Shown here piece after piece: positions 18,587 through 30,319 of a stretch of DNA of 64,000 nucleotides. This stretch comes from Chamaelirium japonicum. Its lineage: Eukaryota > Streptophyta > Magnoliopsida > Liliales > Melanthiaceae. The DNA is taken from the NCBI GenBank assembly GCA_947650365.1, contig OX393554.1, positions 37,605,093 to 37,669,092 of the forward strand, given 5' to 3'. Positions within the stretch are counted from its first letter, which is position 1; each line of letters begins with the position of its first letter. The notes under the pieces are model-generated. The model had not been told where the DNA came from, did not search any database, and saw only the letters and a program-made list of their open reading frames with translations. Both the position numbers and the translations under genes were made by a program.

Positions 18587-19789
18587 GCGTTTAGCCAGAT
18601 TTTGTACCCACATATGCTTGTGTAGATATGAACATTGGGTTGTGTCTTTTGATGGGTAGAGCATATGGGTGATGGTAGTTTGTCCCAAAATGTGAGCTCT
18701 TCAAATGATGAGAAGCACTTGCTATCCAATAGGTGGAGTTTAGCTTTAAGGCAAGCCGAGCAGAAGTTTGAAGGGGGTGCTTCTAAATTTCGTATCCAGC
18801 CATCCAAACATGTAATTGAGGAGAAACTTGGGTCAGGCTGGGAGGCTCGCTAAAGCTTATGGAATCAAAGAGAATTATAAAACTTACTAAGTTCTTATAT
18901 GAACTATAAAAAGCACCTAAACAATTAACATCAAATGATTAATTGTCACAGGAGAAAACATAAGTGAAAGACTTGCTAATTGTTAGCTAATTATAAAGTA
19001 ACTAGATATGCAAGTGGCAAAGAGAGCTAAAAGAAGTTTTTTGTCTTCTAACATTCAAATTAAATAACTTACAAAAGTTGATATTCGATTGGGGATCAAA
19101 AGTTTTTAAAAAATAATTGGGGTTATGCGGGTTATGCTCAAAAGTGCTTGACAAGTACGGACATTTTTTATATAAAACCATGTTTGATCATAGTATCAAT
19201 CTTATAGAAAATACTGGGTACGTAGTATTTTAGATGGATTATGGATTATACAAATATAAATCATATGATTGTACTAGATTTGACAGTACTTTGAAAGATA
19301 TACAAGTATAAATCATATATAATATAAATCTTAGCTGATATATACGTAGCTAAATATTAAGAGTACTTTGAAAGATATATCATGAAGATTTGCCTCAATT
19401 TATAAAGGTGTTTTTGCGGTACTAGAAGCTTTTAAAGATGCAAGCTAGATATCTAGTACAAGCGATGGATAGGTAATAGTTCATGAAGATGCAATACTTT
19501 CTTGGAGATCCAAGAAACAAAATAGTATAAGTTTTTAACATAAGAGTTGAAAGCAAAGTAATTAGGAGACACTATTTTGAGCTCAAAACTAATGTCCGAA
19601 AAAGCTGTGATATTAAGACTACATTGGCCTATAGTAACACTTACAAGGAAAAGACTAGTACATGTTAGTTTGAGACTTAATTATGGTAGGCAGTTGATTC
19701 GAGGAATAATTATAATTATCTGTAAAATCAAATACAATTGACTAATTTCTATACCAAACCTCCAATAAGAAAAATGGTAAGGATAATAG

Positions 19790-20330
19790 TAAAATTATAA
19801 GCTTCATTAAAGGAACCAAAGAAGTAGGCTTACTCTACTCACAGTTTTCGACCGTGTTGGAAGGTTATACCGATACGAGTTGGATAACAAGTATGGGGGA
19901 TAACAAGTCCACTACTAGATGGGTGTTTATCCTAGGAGATGCAACCGTTTTTTTGGAATCAAATAAACAAACATGCATAGTGCACTCGATTATGGAGTCT
20001 GAGTTCATTCCCACTACAACAGGCAAGGAGCCGAGCGGCTTAGGGATCTTCTAATAGAAATCTCAATTGTAGTAAAGCCTTTATCGGTTATCACTTCAAT
20101 GTGATGGTGAAGCTACATTAGTATGTTCATATAATGGTAAGTCCAGGCATTTAAGTCTGAGATATGTGTTTAGGATCGAGGTAATATCTTAAAGATGTAA
20201 TCATTGTTATTACTTATGTGAAATCAAGTCAGAACTTGGTTGATCCTTTAAACAAACATCTTACAAGAAAATTGCTAAGAAGAAAATCCATATGCATGGG
20301 GTTGAAATTCTTAAACTAAAGATCCATCAG
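19790..20330 (+). pseudogene. Ty1/copia RNase H relic
   Basis: The frame reads GTKEVGLLYSQFSTVLEGYT, then DTSWITSMGDNKSTTRWVF, KQTCIVHSIMESEF and TTTGKEPSG. This is the order and spacing of the copia RNase H domain (the family has LEGYSDASWNTS, KSTSGWIF, KKQTCITHSTMESEF, AAGKEAEWLR). Frameshifts and stops follow; a later piece resembles the end of pol. RT, integrase and gag upstream are too decayed to call, and the 18.6-19.8 kb stretch shows nothing firmer. The likely 3' LTR lies at 21468, beyond a nested MITE. Confidence 0.8.
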
Positions 20331-20735
20331 TGTCGGGAAAACTAATATAACACTAGAAAATGGCTAGTTCTCAGGTTCAAAAGGTAAGAACAAGTCACTG
20401 ATATGTGGTGAGTTTTAACACTAAATTAAAGTGGAATCTTATCTAGGATGAACAGTGATGGCCGTTATACTTGGAAGGTTGAGTCTTAGACTCTTAATAA
20501 GGTTCAGTCTTCAGGACAAGTGTTTATAATATAACGGGGGCACTGAAAGAACATCATTTGTGAGCATCTAGGTGGTGTCGTTTCTCATGAGAGTTGGAGT
20601 TGCTCCCAGTAGCTCTCATGATACAAGATAATCACATGGACATTAATAGTGCTAAGCAATATAATAATATGAAATATTATCTGCACATTAATGTTTATGT
20701 GTGTAGTGTCTCTGGTTCTGTTATATAGGAATAGT

Positions 20736-21305
20736 TAGGGCTGCAACTTGGGCGGGCTAATCCGAACCCAACCGAATTTGGGCCGTCTTGGGTTGGGATT
20801 TTACTTGTATGAGTTGGGCTTGGGTTGGAAAAATCCCAACCCAACCTCAATTCAAGCTGGGCTTGGGCAGGGACTTCGGGCAACCAGACCCAACCCGAAA
20901 CCGATCATTTAGTAAATAATATTTAATATAATATAATATTGAATAAGTCCGATCAAAATCTATTTGTTTGATCATCCGGTGAATGAAATTTAAGATCGGA
21001 CTGTGGTAGAACTTTGATAGATATTTATTCCGCTTCTAATGGCCATTATTGGATAGGTATTTATCCATCCAACGATGGACCATCACATATTTAAGAATGC
21101 AAAGAATTGATTTATGTATTGCATTATTGCAAAGAAACTGTTATATGTTGATTATTTCTTCTTTACCATATTGAAATCGGCCAACTCGACGGGTTGGGTT
21201 AAGGAAGTTCAACCCTACCATGGGTTGGCTTGGGCTTGGGCAGCGGATTCAACCTCTTGGGTTGGGCATGGGTTGACCGCTCAACCTGCTCGAGTTGCAG
21301 CCTTA
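20736..21305. mobile_element. hAT-type MITE
   Basis: Ends TAGGGCTGCAACTTGG and CGAGTTGCAGCCTTA form terminal inverted repeats. Inside each end are strings of GGTTGGGCTTGGG or their complement, as in many plant hAT-derived MITEs. 570 bp, noncoding. The flanking octamers GGAATAGT and TTAATAGC agree at five of eight positions, a degraded 8-bp duplication. It is nested in the 3' part of the copia relic. Confidence 0.78.
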
Positions 21306-21467
21306 TTAATAGCTGGTTCAAAGCTTCGGCTACCAAGGATTTCGATAGACCTTTAAGTCACTAGCACTAGGAAAATATTCAAATCAAAAAATCTATTTCT
21401 TTATGCATAAATATTATTTATCTTTTCTGACACACTTTTCTATGATTATATTAACCAAGTGGGGAAT

Positions 21468-21587
21468 TGTTGGGTTGGTTAATATATAACACAAAATGAA
21501 TGGGGTGTTTTTATCGTTGGTTTAAAAGAAAAATAAGGAGTGCTTTTATCTTAAATTTTGAACTTTTCATTCAAATGTTTGTTTTTA

Positions 21588-21629
<42 letters not shown>

Positions 21630-22261
21630 AAAAAAAAAAAAACTCTTTAAACAAATGAAGTGTTTTCATCAAACCTCTTTCTGTCCAAATGTCAATTCTC
21701 TCTTTGTTGGATAAGAACTTTAGTCTCATATTGCTTGGGGGAAGGAAGTGAGTTGGGTATATACATGGAAACTCTTCTAACTCATTTGTATTGAGTGAGA
21801 AGAGAAGGGTTTATCTGTTGTGTACAGTATCTATCTATGATGCGGTGCATGCATCACGCACGCACGGCATGGGCAATGAGTTATAGGTCTTTGGTGCTAA
21901 TTAGGCACACTTTGCACTTAACATGATCGCATAGTCGTCAGGAGCCAGGTCTTCATTTGGCTAAGGCTAGGTCTGATTGGGTTGCCTCCGATGCAAGTCG
22001 GAGTTGAGTTGACTCGACGGTCCAGTGGGTCGGGTCGATCCAAGTGTGAGTGGTTGAGAACCGTTGAGTTGGACTAGGTGGTTGGCCTAAAAAGGGTATT
22101 TGGAGCACCCATTCGCTAAATTGGCTAGACGGTTTGGGCTTGACAGTTGGACTAAGGATTACATCCTGGCACCTATCGGCAAATGAACCAGTGCAACCAT
22201 TGGCCACCAAGAGGTACATCGGGTTCTATAAAAGAAGGCCCATATCAGTCCCTAAAACCCA
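21468..22261 (+). mobile_element. Copia-type LTR with polypurine tract and primer site on its flanks
   Basis: AAGTGGGGAAT (21457-21467) is a polypurine tract just before the TGTTGGGTTGG start. The right edge CCCA is followed by TTTGGCATCAGAGC, a primer-binding-like sequence at 22264-22275. Having internal-region signals on both sides means the LTR sat in a tandem (internal-LTR-internal) arrangement, or one signal is fortuitous. A TATA-like GGGTATATAC lies near 21755. The copy is interrupted at 22293 by the LINE. Confidence 0.6.
21590..21642. repeat. C30-A23 homopolymer block
   Basis: Thirty consecutive C residues pass directly into 23 A residues, inside the copia-type LTR. The exact lengths may be unreliable in any assembly. 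Confidence 0.9.
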
Positions 22262-22301
22262 TTTGGCATCAGAGCATCCATCTCTCTCTTCTAAAAACTT
22301 C

Positions 22302-24533
22302 ATTGTTTGAACCACTCGTGGATAATTCTCCTTCCTAAGAAATCTTCTGCAGAATATATTCGGGATTATAGACCGATCTCCCTCTCAAATTGTCTGTACA
22401 AGATTATTTCGAAGGTCCTCGCCAATAGGCTGGCGGACAACATATCCCTGCTTGTCTCCCCCTCCCAGACCGCTTTCATCAAGGGGCGTCTTATATTGGA
22501 CAGTGTAGCAGCGACGCATGAGGCGATTTTTCACCTTCGCGAATCTGGAGAGGAAGGAGTTTTGCTGAAGATCGATTTCGAGAGGGCTTTTGATCAAGTC
22601 AGATGGGACTTCCTGCTGGACCTTATGAGGGCTAAAGGATTCTCTAGTGGGTGGCTGAGCTGGATTAGAGAGATTTTGAGTTCCTCGAAATTATCTTGTT
22701 TGATAAATGGGGAGCAAGGCAGGGACTTCAAGGTGTACAAGGGGTTAAAGCAGGGATGCCCGCTATCCCCCTATTTGTTCATTTTGGTTGTGGACGCCTT
22801 TGATGCCGCAGTCCGGAAGGCGAATACCGAGGGCCTGGTTAGGGGGGTGGGCGGTCATGGTTGGACTACGTCTAATCTTCACTATGCTGATGACTCCCTC
22901 TTATTCACAGTGGCATGCCCCTTCCAGATGGTCTCCCTCAAAATTCTTCTTTACGGTCTGGAGTTGACCTCAGGCCTGAAGATCAACTTCCAGAAGAGGA
23001 GTCTTTACTATATTGGCTCAGGAGATGCAGGTGGTGGGCTTGCTAGACTTCTCAACTGTAAGGTAGCCTCCCTACCTATGAAATATCTAGGTCTGCCTAT
23101 CAGCGACAGAGCTCTGAGGAGGGAGGATTGGGAGCAGCTAATTCTCAAGATAGAGAGAAGGCTTGAGGGCTGGAAAGGAAGATTTCTTTCTTCGGGTGGC
23201 AGGCTGGTGCTAGTGAACTCAGTCCTTTCTTCTATCCCCTACTATTATCTTTCTTTCTACTACCTGCCTTCGTGGGTAATTGACCGGATTGACAAGATTC
23301 GGAGATCCTTCCTTTGGCATGGGGTCGATGCTGCAGGAGGCTACAACCTCATGAGGTGGGATCAGGTTTGCCTCCCAAAGAAGATGGGTGGTCTGGGAGT
23401 TCTGGATCTTCGTAGATTTAATATTTCCATGCTGGGAAAATAGTGGTGGAGATTGCAGCAGGGAACTGGGGGTTCCTGGAGAGATGTCATATTGGCTAAG
23501 TACTTTAGGCGGTTCTCCCCTCTGCAGGCGCGGGGTCGATTATCAGGCCGGATATCCCATTTCTGGCGGGGCATTCTCAAGGTCAAGGATCTGTACAGGG
23601 AGGCCACTACTCTGGTGCTAGGTGATGGGAGAGATATCAGATTCTGGAGGGATACTTGGCTGGGGGACAGACCTCTGGAGCATCTCTTCCCAGCTCTTTT
23701 CGCGATGGTCCGGAACAAAGGAGCTTCAGTCCGGTCCCAGGCTAGTAGGAGGCGTGGGTCTATTGAATGGCGCTTGCGGTTCGCTTCTCCCTTAGACCAT
23801 GACGGTCAGCGTGAGCTTCGGGACCTCCATCTGATTCTCCAGGCGGCCTCGTTCCGACCGGTCAAGGATGAGGTTCGTTGGAGTGGAAATTCCTCAGGAC
23901 TTTTCTCGGTTAGATCCTTCTACGATCATCTCCTCCCACGGGTGCAGAGGCACGGCCCGTCTAAGGCTATATGGAAGTCCAAGGCTCCCTCTAAGGTTCA
24001 GATTTTTTCCTTGTTGCCTTCGAGGAATAAGATTCTGACGAAGGCCAATCTGATTAGGCGTCACCACCCACAGACAACAGATGCTTCCTGCACATTCTGC
24101 GCCTCGGAGGAGGAGACTACATCGCACCTGCTGCTTGGGTGCCCTTTCGCGAGGGTTCTATGGGATCATTTCGAGAGCATGGCAGGTCTTTCTTCGCATC
24201 CCCGGTCCCTTAGAGGGCTCTGGACTTCTTGGAGGAGGAGGAGAATTCCGGTGGCGATTCGGAAGCCATGGGACGTTTTGGCCATGGCGATACTCTGGGT
24301 TATTTGGCTCGAGCGGAATAGCAGAATTTTCTCTGGTAAGTCGGCAGGGCAGGATAAGCTGCGGATTTCGGTGATCTCTTTCTTCCGCGCTTGGATAGCA
24401 CCTTGGAGGGATAAGCTTGGGGCGGAGGCTGCCATTTTTTGTAACAGACTTTGTCTTGAGTGATTAATGGTTTCTGGTTGGGGTCCGCCAAACCCTCCCT
24501 CCGTTAGGAGGGGTTCTCAAAAAAAAAAAAAAA
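22302..24533 (+). mobile_element. LINE (non-LTR retrotransposon), 5'-truncated
   Basis: Begins inside the reverse transcriptase ORF (no endonuclease or first ORF) and ends in a 15-base A tail. AAAAACTTC occurs at 22293-22301 before it and at the end of the tail, consistent with a short target-site duplication that merges with the poly(A). It inserted just beyond the primer-site motif of the copia-type LTR. Confidence 0.85.
22307..24463 (+). pseudogene. LINE reverse transcriptase with one in-frame stop
   Basis: The frame shows non-LTR RT motifs in order: DYRPISLSNCLYKIISKVLA, AFIKGRLILD, LKIDFERAFDQV, GLKQGCPLSPYLFILV, the catalytic LHYADDSLLF, and KYLGLPIS. The C-terminal half (from about 23450) has the zf-RVT cysteine/histidine cluster (CTFCASEEE, HLLLGC). 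A TAG at 23441-23443 separates the two halves in the same frame. It falls where the family has a run of tryptophans (GK-W-W-W-R), so a single TGG-to-TAG change explains it. There is no ATG at the left end because the element is truncated. RNA copying at the target site was its role; this copy is dead but recently so. Confidence 0.9.
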
Positions 24534-24685
24534 CTTCTCTCTACCAGAATTGTCACAAATCAATTGTGGGCTGATTTGAGCTCAACACAGCCTTCTTGTG
24601 GCTGTGATCGGAAAAAATTTAAAAAGACCCATTAATCTCATTAAATTGTAACTTGTTGACGATATGCCACCGGCAAATAAATCTT

Positions 24686-24896
24686 GGGTAAAATACACTT
24701 TGCCCCCTAATGTTTAGCTCAAAAACACTTAATACTCCTGTTGTTTATTTTGTTCCTAATCAATCCCTAAAGTTTGAAATGTTAGCACACTACCCCTTTT
24801 GTCAACTACTTGATTTTCTTATTTGGTAATTTTTATCTGATCAAAACTGAATTGAAGGGGGGGGGGGGGGGGGGGGGGGCAAAATATAATTTACCC
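24686..24896. mobile_element. MITE, probably Mutator-type
   Basis: Ends GGGTAAAATACACTTTGCCC and GGGCAAAATATAATTTACCC are inverted repeats with few mismatches. ATAAATCT directly repeats on both sides (left ATAAATCTT, right ATAAATCTG), an 8-9 bp target duplication. 211 bp including a G23 homopolymer just inside the right end. Confidence 0.82.
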
Positions 24897-25064
24897 ATAA
24901 ATCTGTGTAGTGGCCTATAACTTTTCTTAATTTCTTGAATCTTGGTTAGCCCCCTGAGGGCCTTGCATACTTGACCAACTGCACTTTTTCATAGAACCAC
25001 AACACCAGGATGGCATATGATCGATGTTTTGCCAAGGAAAAGGCTGGTCCTGCCTACGAAAACA

Positions 25065-25737
25065 TTTTTTTTTTTTTTTGAGAACCCCTTCTAAAGGAGG
25101 GAGGGTTAGATAGCCCCCGATCAGTTGTTATTAAAAAACTAATCACAAAACAATAAGGTTAAAGAAATTGCATGCCTCAAATGACAAAGAAGCCGACCAG
25201 GGGACTATCCAAATTTTAAAAGTGGAAACAGTCGACCTTCTTAGGACCTCGACACTACTCGATTGACCATTGAAAATCCTCCTGTTATGTTTCAGTCAGA
25301 GGATCCAGAGAATGCTCATCAGCAGTATATCCCACGGGATGCGAAACTCCTTCTTGACCTTCCGACGTCTCCACGCATGTCATAAGGCGCGAATATTCCA
25401 CGGGTGGGAGGATAGATCACAGGCCCTCTCGAAGTGATCCAATAATTGTCTCGCTGTGGAACAGCCAAGCAATAAATGGGAAGGAGATTCATTCGCCGAT
25501 TGGCAGAAAGTGCAGGATGCGTCTGTAACGTTAGGATTATTCCGCTTCAAAAGATTTACCTTAGTTAAAATCTTGTTCCGCGCCGCCAACAGTGAGAAGA
25601 TCTTAACTTTGGTGAGAATTTTAAATCGTCAAATCGTTGCCGAAGAAAGGAATTTTTCCACCAGAGAAAGACGGTTTCTATAGAAGGATTTCACCAAGAA
25701 AATTCCTGAAGAGTGCCCTCGCCACTTCACCCCATCA
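25065..25737 (-). pseudogene. LINE 3' fragment (zf-RVT region)
   Basis: A T-run at 25065-25079 is the A tail of a minus-strand LINE. AGAACCCCTTCTAAAGGAGG beside it is the reverse complement of the 3' end of the LINE at 22.3-24.5 kb, so both belong to one family. Minus-strand translation gives ARNKILTKVNLLKRNNPN and the zinc cluster CTFCQSANESPSHLLLGC. Heavily truncated; no RT catalytic part. Confidence 0.85.
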
Positions 25738-25844
25738 GTAAAGTAGCATTTTCTCTAGTCTTATGTGGAGTGTCTATCTCCCCACTATGAAAACAAGTGG
25801 GGAGATAAACGCTCGACATAAGACTAGAGAAAATGTTACTTTAT
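25738..25844. repeat. Near-perfect 48-bp inverted repeat with 8-base loop
   Basis: Left arm 25738-25786 and right arm 25795-25844 pair with about four mismatches. Shared blocks include CATTTTCTCTAGTCTTATGT and CTATCTCCCCACT. Transcription either way would give a long hairpin RNA. It abuts the end of the LINE fragment. It may be a foldback MITE or a small-RNA-producing hairpin. Confidence 0.8.
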
Positions 25845-27988
25845 CGATTTGTTAGGTTCCAGACAGTAGATCGGGTTAATGAATATGGCATTCATAAGAT
25901 CCCTTTAAAAAAAGATCCTAAATTTATTTTATAAAGCTAAAATTGCCCCCCATTTTCTTCCTTTTCATGTTCTCTCTCGAGCAGTGTTGGCGAGAGCAAT
26001 AGTCGGGGCAACCTTGGCCTCCGCCTCCTCCCACCCCCCGATGCCTCCTCCTTCCACCTCAACGTACAACGTGAACAACGACAATGACGCTTATAGATCT
26101 TAAGTTTTAGGATTCAATTTAGGTTTTAGGATTCGGTCTAGGGTGTTAAAAACTTTTGCAGAAATAAACATGCAATAGGGGAGACCACAGTCTCGTAGCC
26201 AAATAGGATTCTTTAACGTGATTCACCCGTTGGCAAGCAGGCTACACCACGGATTACAACTTTTCTTCCGATGATCGAACACCACGCCTGACGCTCAAAA
26301 CGGTAGATCATCTCCACGCTCTTTTGCGCTCCGGTTCATCGCCCGTCGACGACCCCGCCGTAAACCACGGCCCTTGTCTAGCTCTGTGACGCTGCCCGTG
26401 GCCATCGCGCTCAAGCTGTACGTTGCCCATCAACCAATGCTCGAACCTTGTTTCCCACACCTTGTTGTACCACAGGTGTGCTTGCGGATGAGTCTACCGC
26501 TACCACAACCATCATCGCCTTTGTCCACCATCCGTTGATAGCCTCCGCACCCTACTAGACCACAGGAGTGTCTGCGGTCGTGTCTACTGCCACCGCGCTC
26601 GTCGGCGCCCACATCGCCCGTCAGTAATCCGCATCAGTGCCCATCGGCACCTCCACTAGTCACTCGTCGGCATCCCACATCAATTCGCTCGTCGGCGGCT
26701 GAACACGATGCCGTCGGCAACTCCTTATGCCATCGAGGTGATCCCCCTCGATTGCCACCCGCACATACCCATGCCATCACGACTCACTGTCACGATCTGT
26801 CAAGCCGGGGAGGAGGTGCCGAGACCGCACCCTCCTCCCGGCCTCCAGCAGTTTTCCGCCCGGGCGCCCACAGTGGCACCCTGAGCACCAGCCCTGCTAC
26901 CGTTCTCTTCGTCGCCTAGCCTGCCCTTCGCCTTGGTTTTAGGATTCAGTCTAGGGTTCATCCAATGACTTGTAGGTCTTAGGTTTTAGGATTCGGATTA
27001 GGTTTAGGGTTCACCCCATGGCCTGTAGATCTTAGATTTTAGGATTTGATGTAGGTTTTAGATTTTGATTTAGCATAGAGTGGAGTGGCATGATTGCAAA
27101 TAAAAATTTGAAGCATATTGAGGGACATTTTTGTCCTCTGTCCTTTGGCTTAAACAAATCTTTTATTTTTGACCGCTCACTAAGTCTTCTCTTGTTTTTT
27201 GCGAATTTGACATGGCATGATCATAGCCGTCCGTTGTACTCAGCCCTAGCCGACAGGAAAAGGGACCGCTGTGATCGGGTGGTGGTGCCACCTCGGGTTG
27301 GCAAAGAAAAGTTGGCAGAATGTATAGCATTGCTCTAAGACTAGAGCACGGAGTTCAGAGTAGGTTGCTTCCTTGCATTTCCCAGATGAGTCCCCCACGT
27401 ACAATTACCGAAAAAATGCATGCATTTACCACTCAGAAGAAAAAAAAGCATGCATGCATGGCGGAAGAAATGGGCACTGAATTATAAAGTTCTGATCACC
27501 AATTCCCTAGTCATTAACTCTCTAACGTCCGACCTATTGACGACCAACTCTGATTGACTTACAAGCTTGTTGTGATTTACATTTATTTTTTTCATTTCAT
27601 GCACATTTAGTACTTGAACAATGCTATTCAACCAGACGAAGGGCTTACAGACTCTTTGCCAGTATCAGCTCGAGGAATTTGTATAAGTGGGGTCAAAAGT
27701 TGCTAAGGAGGAGATCGAGGTCTGAGATTCTGATCTGGTTAGGGATATTTGAAGGAGGGTCAGATGCAGCCGCCGGTCCTTGTTCCGATATCGCGTAAGA
27801 GAAGGAAATTATCGGAGGTCCTGGAGCGGGCACGCCAATGCCGCACGGAGAGATTTTTTTTTTTAAAGGTACGAGAGAGATTAATTCAAGAGAACATAGA
27901 AGATGAGGTGGATCTCAAACTCGCATGAGTCGTCGTGAAATAGGGTTCGATGATCGAATAGGTGGAACAGTCAAAACTAAACAAACTA

Positions 27989-27990
<2 letters not shown>
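25845..27990. other. Intergenic, repeats of TTTTAGGATTC type
   Basis: No gene supported. TTTTAGGATTCRGTCTAGGG occurs on both sides of about 800 bp of GC-rich sequence (26140-26935), and further TTTTAGGATT copies follow to 27060. This is a degenerate dispersed repeat, not telomeric TTTAGGG. The 26200-26800 part resembles degraded LTR sequence but no boundaries were found. Confidence 0.4.

Positions 27991-28077
<87 letters not shown>
27991..28077. repeat. (AT)43 microsatellite
   Basis: Uninterrupted AT dinucleotides just left of the duplicated unit A. Confidence 0.97.
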
Positions 28078-28079
<2 letters not shown>

Positions 28080-28202
28080 CTAGATATTAGATTTTCACAT
28101 TTGAGTTAATCAATTGACCCCACTCACCCATATGTAGTGTCGGCCATGCTCTTTACATACCGAAGCTCAACTGTCTGTTGCCTACCGATCAAGGATGAGT
28201 GA

Positions 28203-29094
28203 TGTTGAAAAAGTCCACCGGTTAGTCCCATATTGGTAAAGAGGGTACTTATCGTTTGCTTCATATACTCTCTGTGGACCTCTTTTTACAACCCAGGTTT
28301 TGGGACGTGAGGGTATCTAATATTGTATCAGAGTTAGACTCTCCTGCTCCAGGTGCTCCCCACTGATCATGCCTTGTCACGCGTGCTCTGTGCCACATCG
28401 GTGAGGGAGGCACCTATCATCCGCTTAATAAACCCGCTATGGACCTCCCCTTACGACTCGGGTTTTGATGCGTGAGGGTATCTAACATGGTATCAAAGCT
28501 AGGGTTTACCGTGTCCTGTTCCGGATGCTCCCCATCAATCGTGCCTTGTCACACGTGCTCTGCGCCACATCGGTGAGGGAGGCACCCATCACCCACTTAA
28601 TATACACTCTATGGACCTCCCCCTACAACCCGGGTTTTGAGGTGTGAGGGTCTCTAACATGGTATCAGAGTTAGGGTTCACCGTCTCCTGCTCCGAGTGC
28701 TCCCCACCGATCGTGCCTTGGCACACGTGCTCCGAATGGGAGGATCCTTACCATGCATGCTCAGCATGAGGGGGAGTGTTAACGGATAGTCCCACATTAG
28801 TGAGGGAGGCATTCATCACCCACTTAATATATCCGCTGTGGACCTCCCCTTATGATCCGGGTTTTGAGGTGTGAGGGTATCTAACATGGTATCAGAGCTG
28901 GATTCATCGTTTCCCTTCGGGTGCAGCCCCTTTCGATTAAGCCTCACTCTGCATGATCTGCTCGAGGGTACATGGTGTTGAGGAATTCCACCAGTTAATC
29001 CACATCGGTAAAGAGGGCATCTATCACCCACTTTATATATCCTCTGAGGACCTCCCCTTTACCACCCGTGTTCTGGGCATGAGGGTATCTAACA
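28203..29094 (+). repeat. Tandem array of TRIM-like LTR units, copy A
   Basis: Five related units, each with CCACATCGGTGAGGGAGGCA (or a variant), GGACCTCCCCTT, CGGGTTTTG and GTGAGGGTATCTAACA. Most are followed by TGGTATCAGAGC-type primer sites (best at 28888). One polypurine tract, GAGGGGGAG, directly precedes a full TGTTAACGGATAGTCCCAC start at 28779. Spacing between units is about 165-220 bp. The structure LTR-primer site-short interior-purine tract-LTR is that of TRIM elements; units 2 and 3 lack the TGTT start. No coding capacity. Confidence 0.85.
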
Positions 29095-30298
29095 AGTGAG
29101 ATTCACCGGTCTGGCGTGGGTGCAACGGACCGAAGTGATCGGGTAGGTAAAGAGTTTGTAAAGGATCTGTCTGGTTGAATAATATTTTCCATGCAACAAG
29201 AATGCGCAAATACAAAGATAACCAAAATTCGCCTCAGATCAGATGGCCAAGATGTGATCCATAATTAATCTTCAAGAAATGTTTACCATTAGCGCTCAAC
29301 ACTCTTACCGTAATGGCTAAGTATGGACATGAACTGATACTAAAGCAATGAGAGAGCTGCATGAGACGATCAGTATTAGAGCTCTAGTTGTGAGATGGGG
29401 GGTGTTCTCTTGGTGGCTCATAATCTACCCCAAGACGCGGATGCACCTGATGCTCCTCCTGACGTATGCAACATGAAGCTGAACCAAACGTCGACCGGGT
29501 TTCATCGACATGAGTCGGCCCTGCGACGGCACCGCCGCCTCTCCCCCCGCCGACATCTCGGCTGGGCTCTGCGGTGCTCGGCCTCTCGACCGTTGAGTCA
29601 GCCTTCACCTTTGGGACATCCTAACAAGATAACAGATGGTGATCTTTTGGTATATGAAAGGGGCTACGAGGCTGTTGAACAAACCTTGGTTGAAAGATGG
29701 AAGGATCTCTGAGGATCCTTGAGGCCTAGAGGCCGGACGTTGCATGGCTGAAGAGAGAGAGAGAGTAGGAGGAGGATGAGGAGATGAGAAGTCATGGTTG
29801 GTTTGTTTGTAGGACTCGTGAGGTTTGAGAGTCGAGTTGTTGATCACAGTATTTGTAGATGGGAGCTACATCCTATAGGCATTGAATGCAGGTTGGTATG
29901 AGCTGAGGAGACCAAGCTGGTGCGTGTGTCTGTGTGGCACGTGCAAGCCATGCATAGACATGAACTGGTCATCAACCTGGGGATGGCCCCTCTAGTCACG
30001 TGCCGACGATGGATGGGTCTTCGTCAGGGGGATCCCAGGTTTTCAAACTTACAGGGATGACTGCTTTCAAGCAACCTCCTACTTGGCGGGCTGTCATCGG
30101 CGGCGAACCTTCCGAACTCGGACACAGGCGGGCCCGGGCGAATTCATGGATCTTTCTACGGGAGAGCACAGAGGAAATTTGCCAGGGTGAGCTATGCAAA
30201 TCGCCTGGGCGAACCGGAGCTGGGCACGAGGGCAGGTCGCGAGTTGGAGCTGTTTCTCGATCCTTTCAGGATTTCTATGAACATGCATTTGCTCCTTT
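29095..30298. other. Unit A block without recognised gene
   Basis: Matches 49621-50616 plus 55553-55741 of unit B, with small indels (for example about 42 extra bases near 29461-29503). Open frames at 29395-29712, 29605-29847 and 30000-30332 recur in part in unit B but show no recognisable domain. The intact copia target CCGAA lies at 30112-30116. Confidence 0.5.
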
Positions 30299-30319
30299 CA
30301 ATACAGCAGAACATAATAT

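Noticed and set aside
26100..27070. Telomere-like TTTTAGGATT repeats
   Set aside because: The unit is not TTTAGGG and spacing is irregular; only a degenerate dispersed repeat.
28203..29094. CRISPR-like regular repeats
   Set aside because: The repeats are 100 bp or more LTR modules with primer sites in a plant genome; no CRISPR repeat-spacer structure exists in the window.
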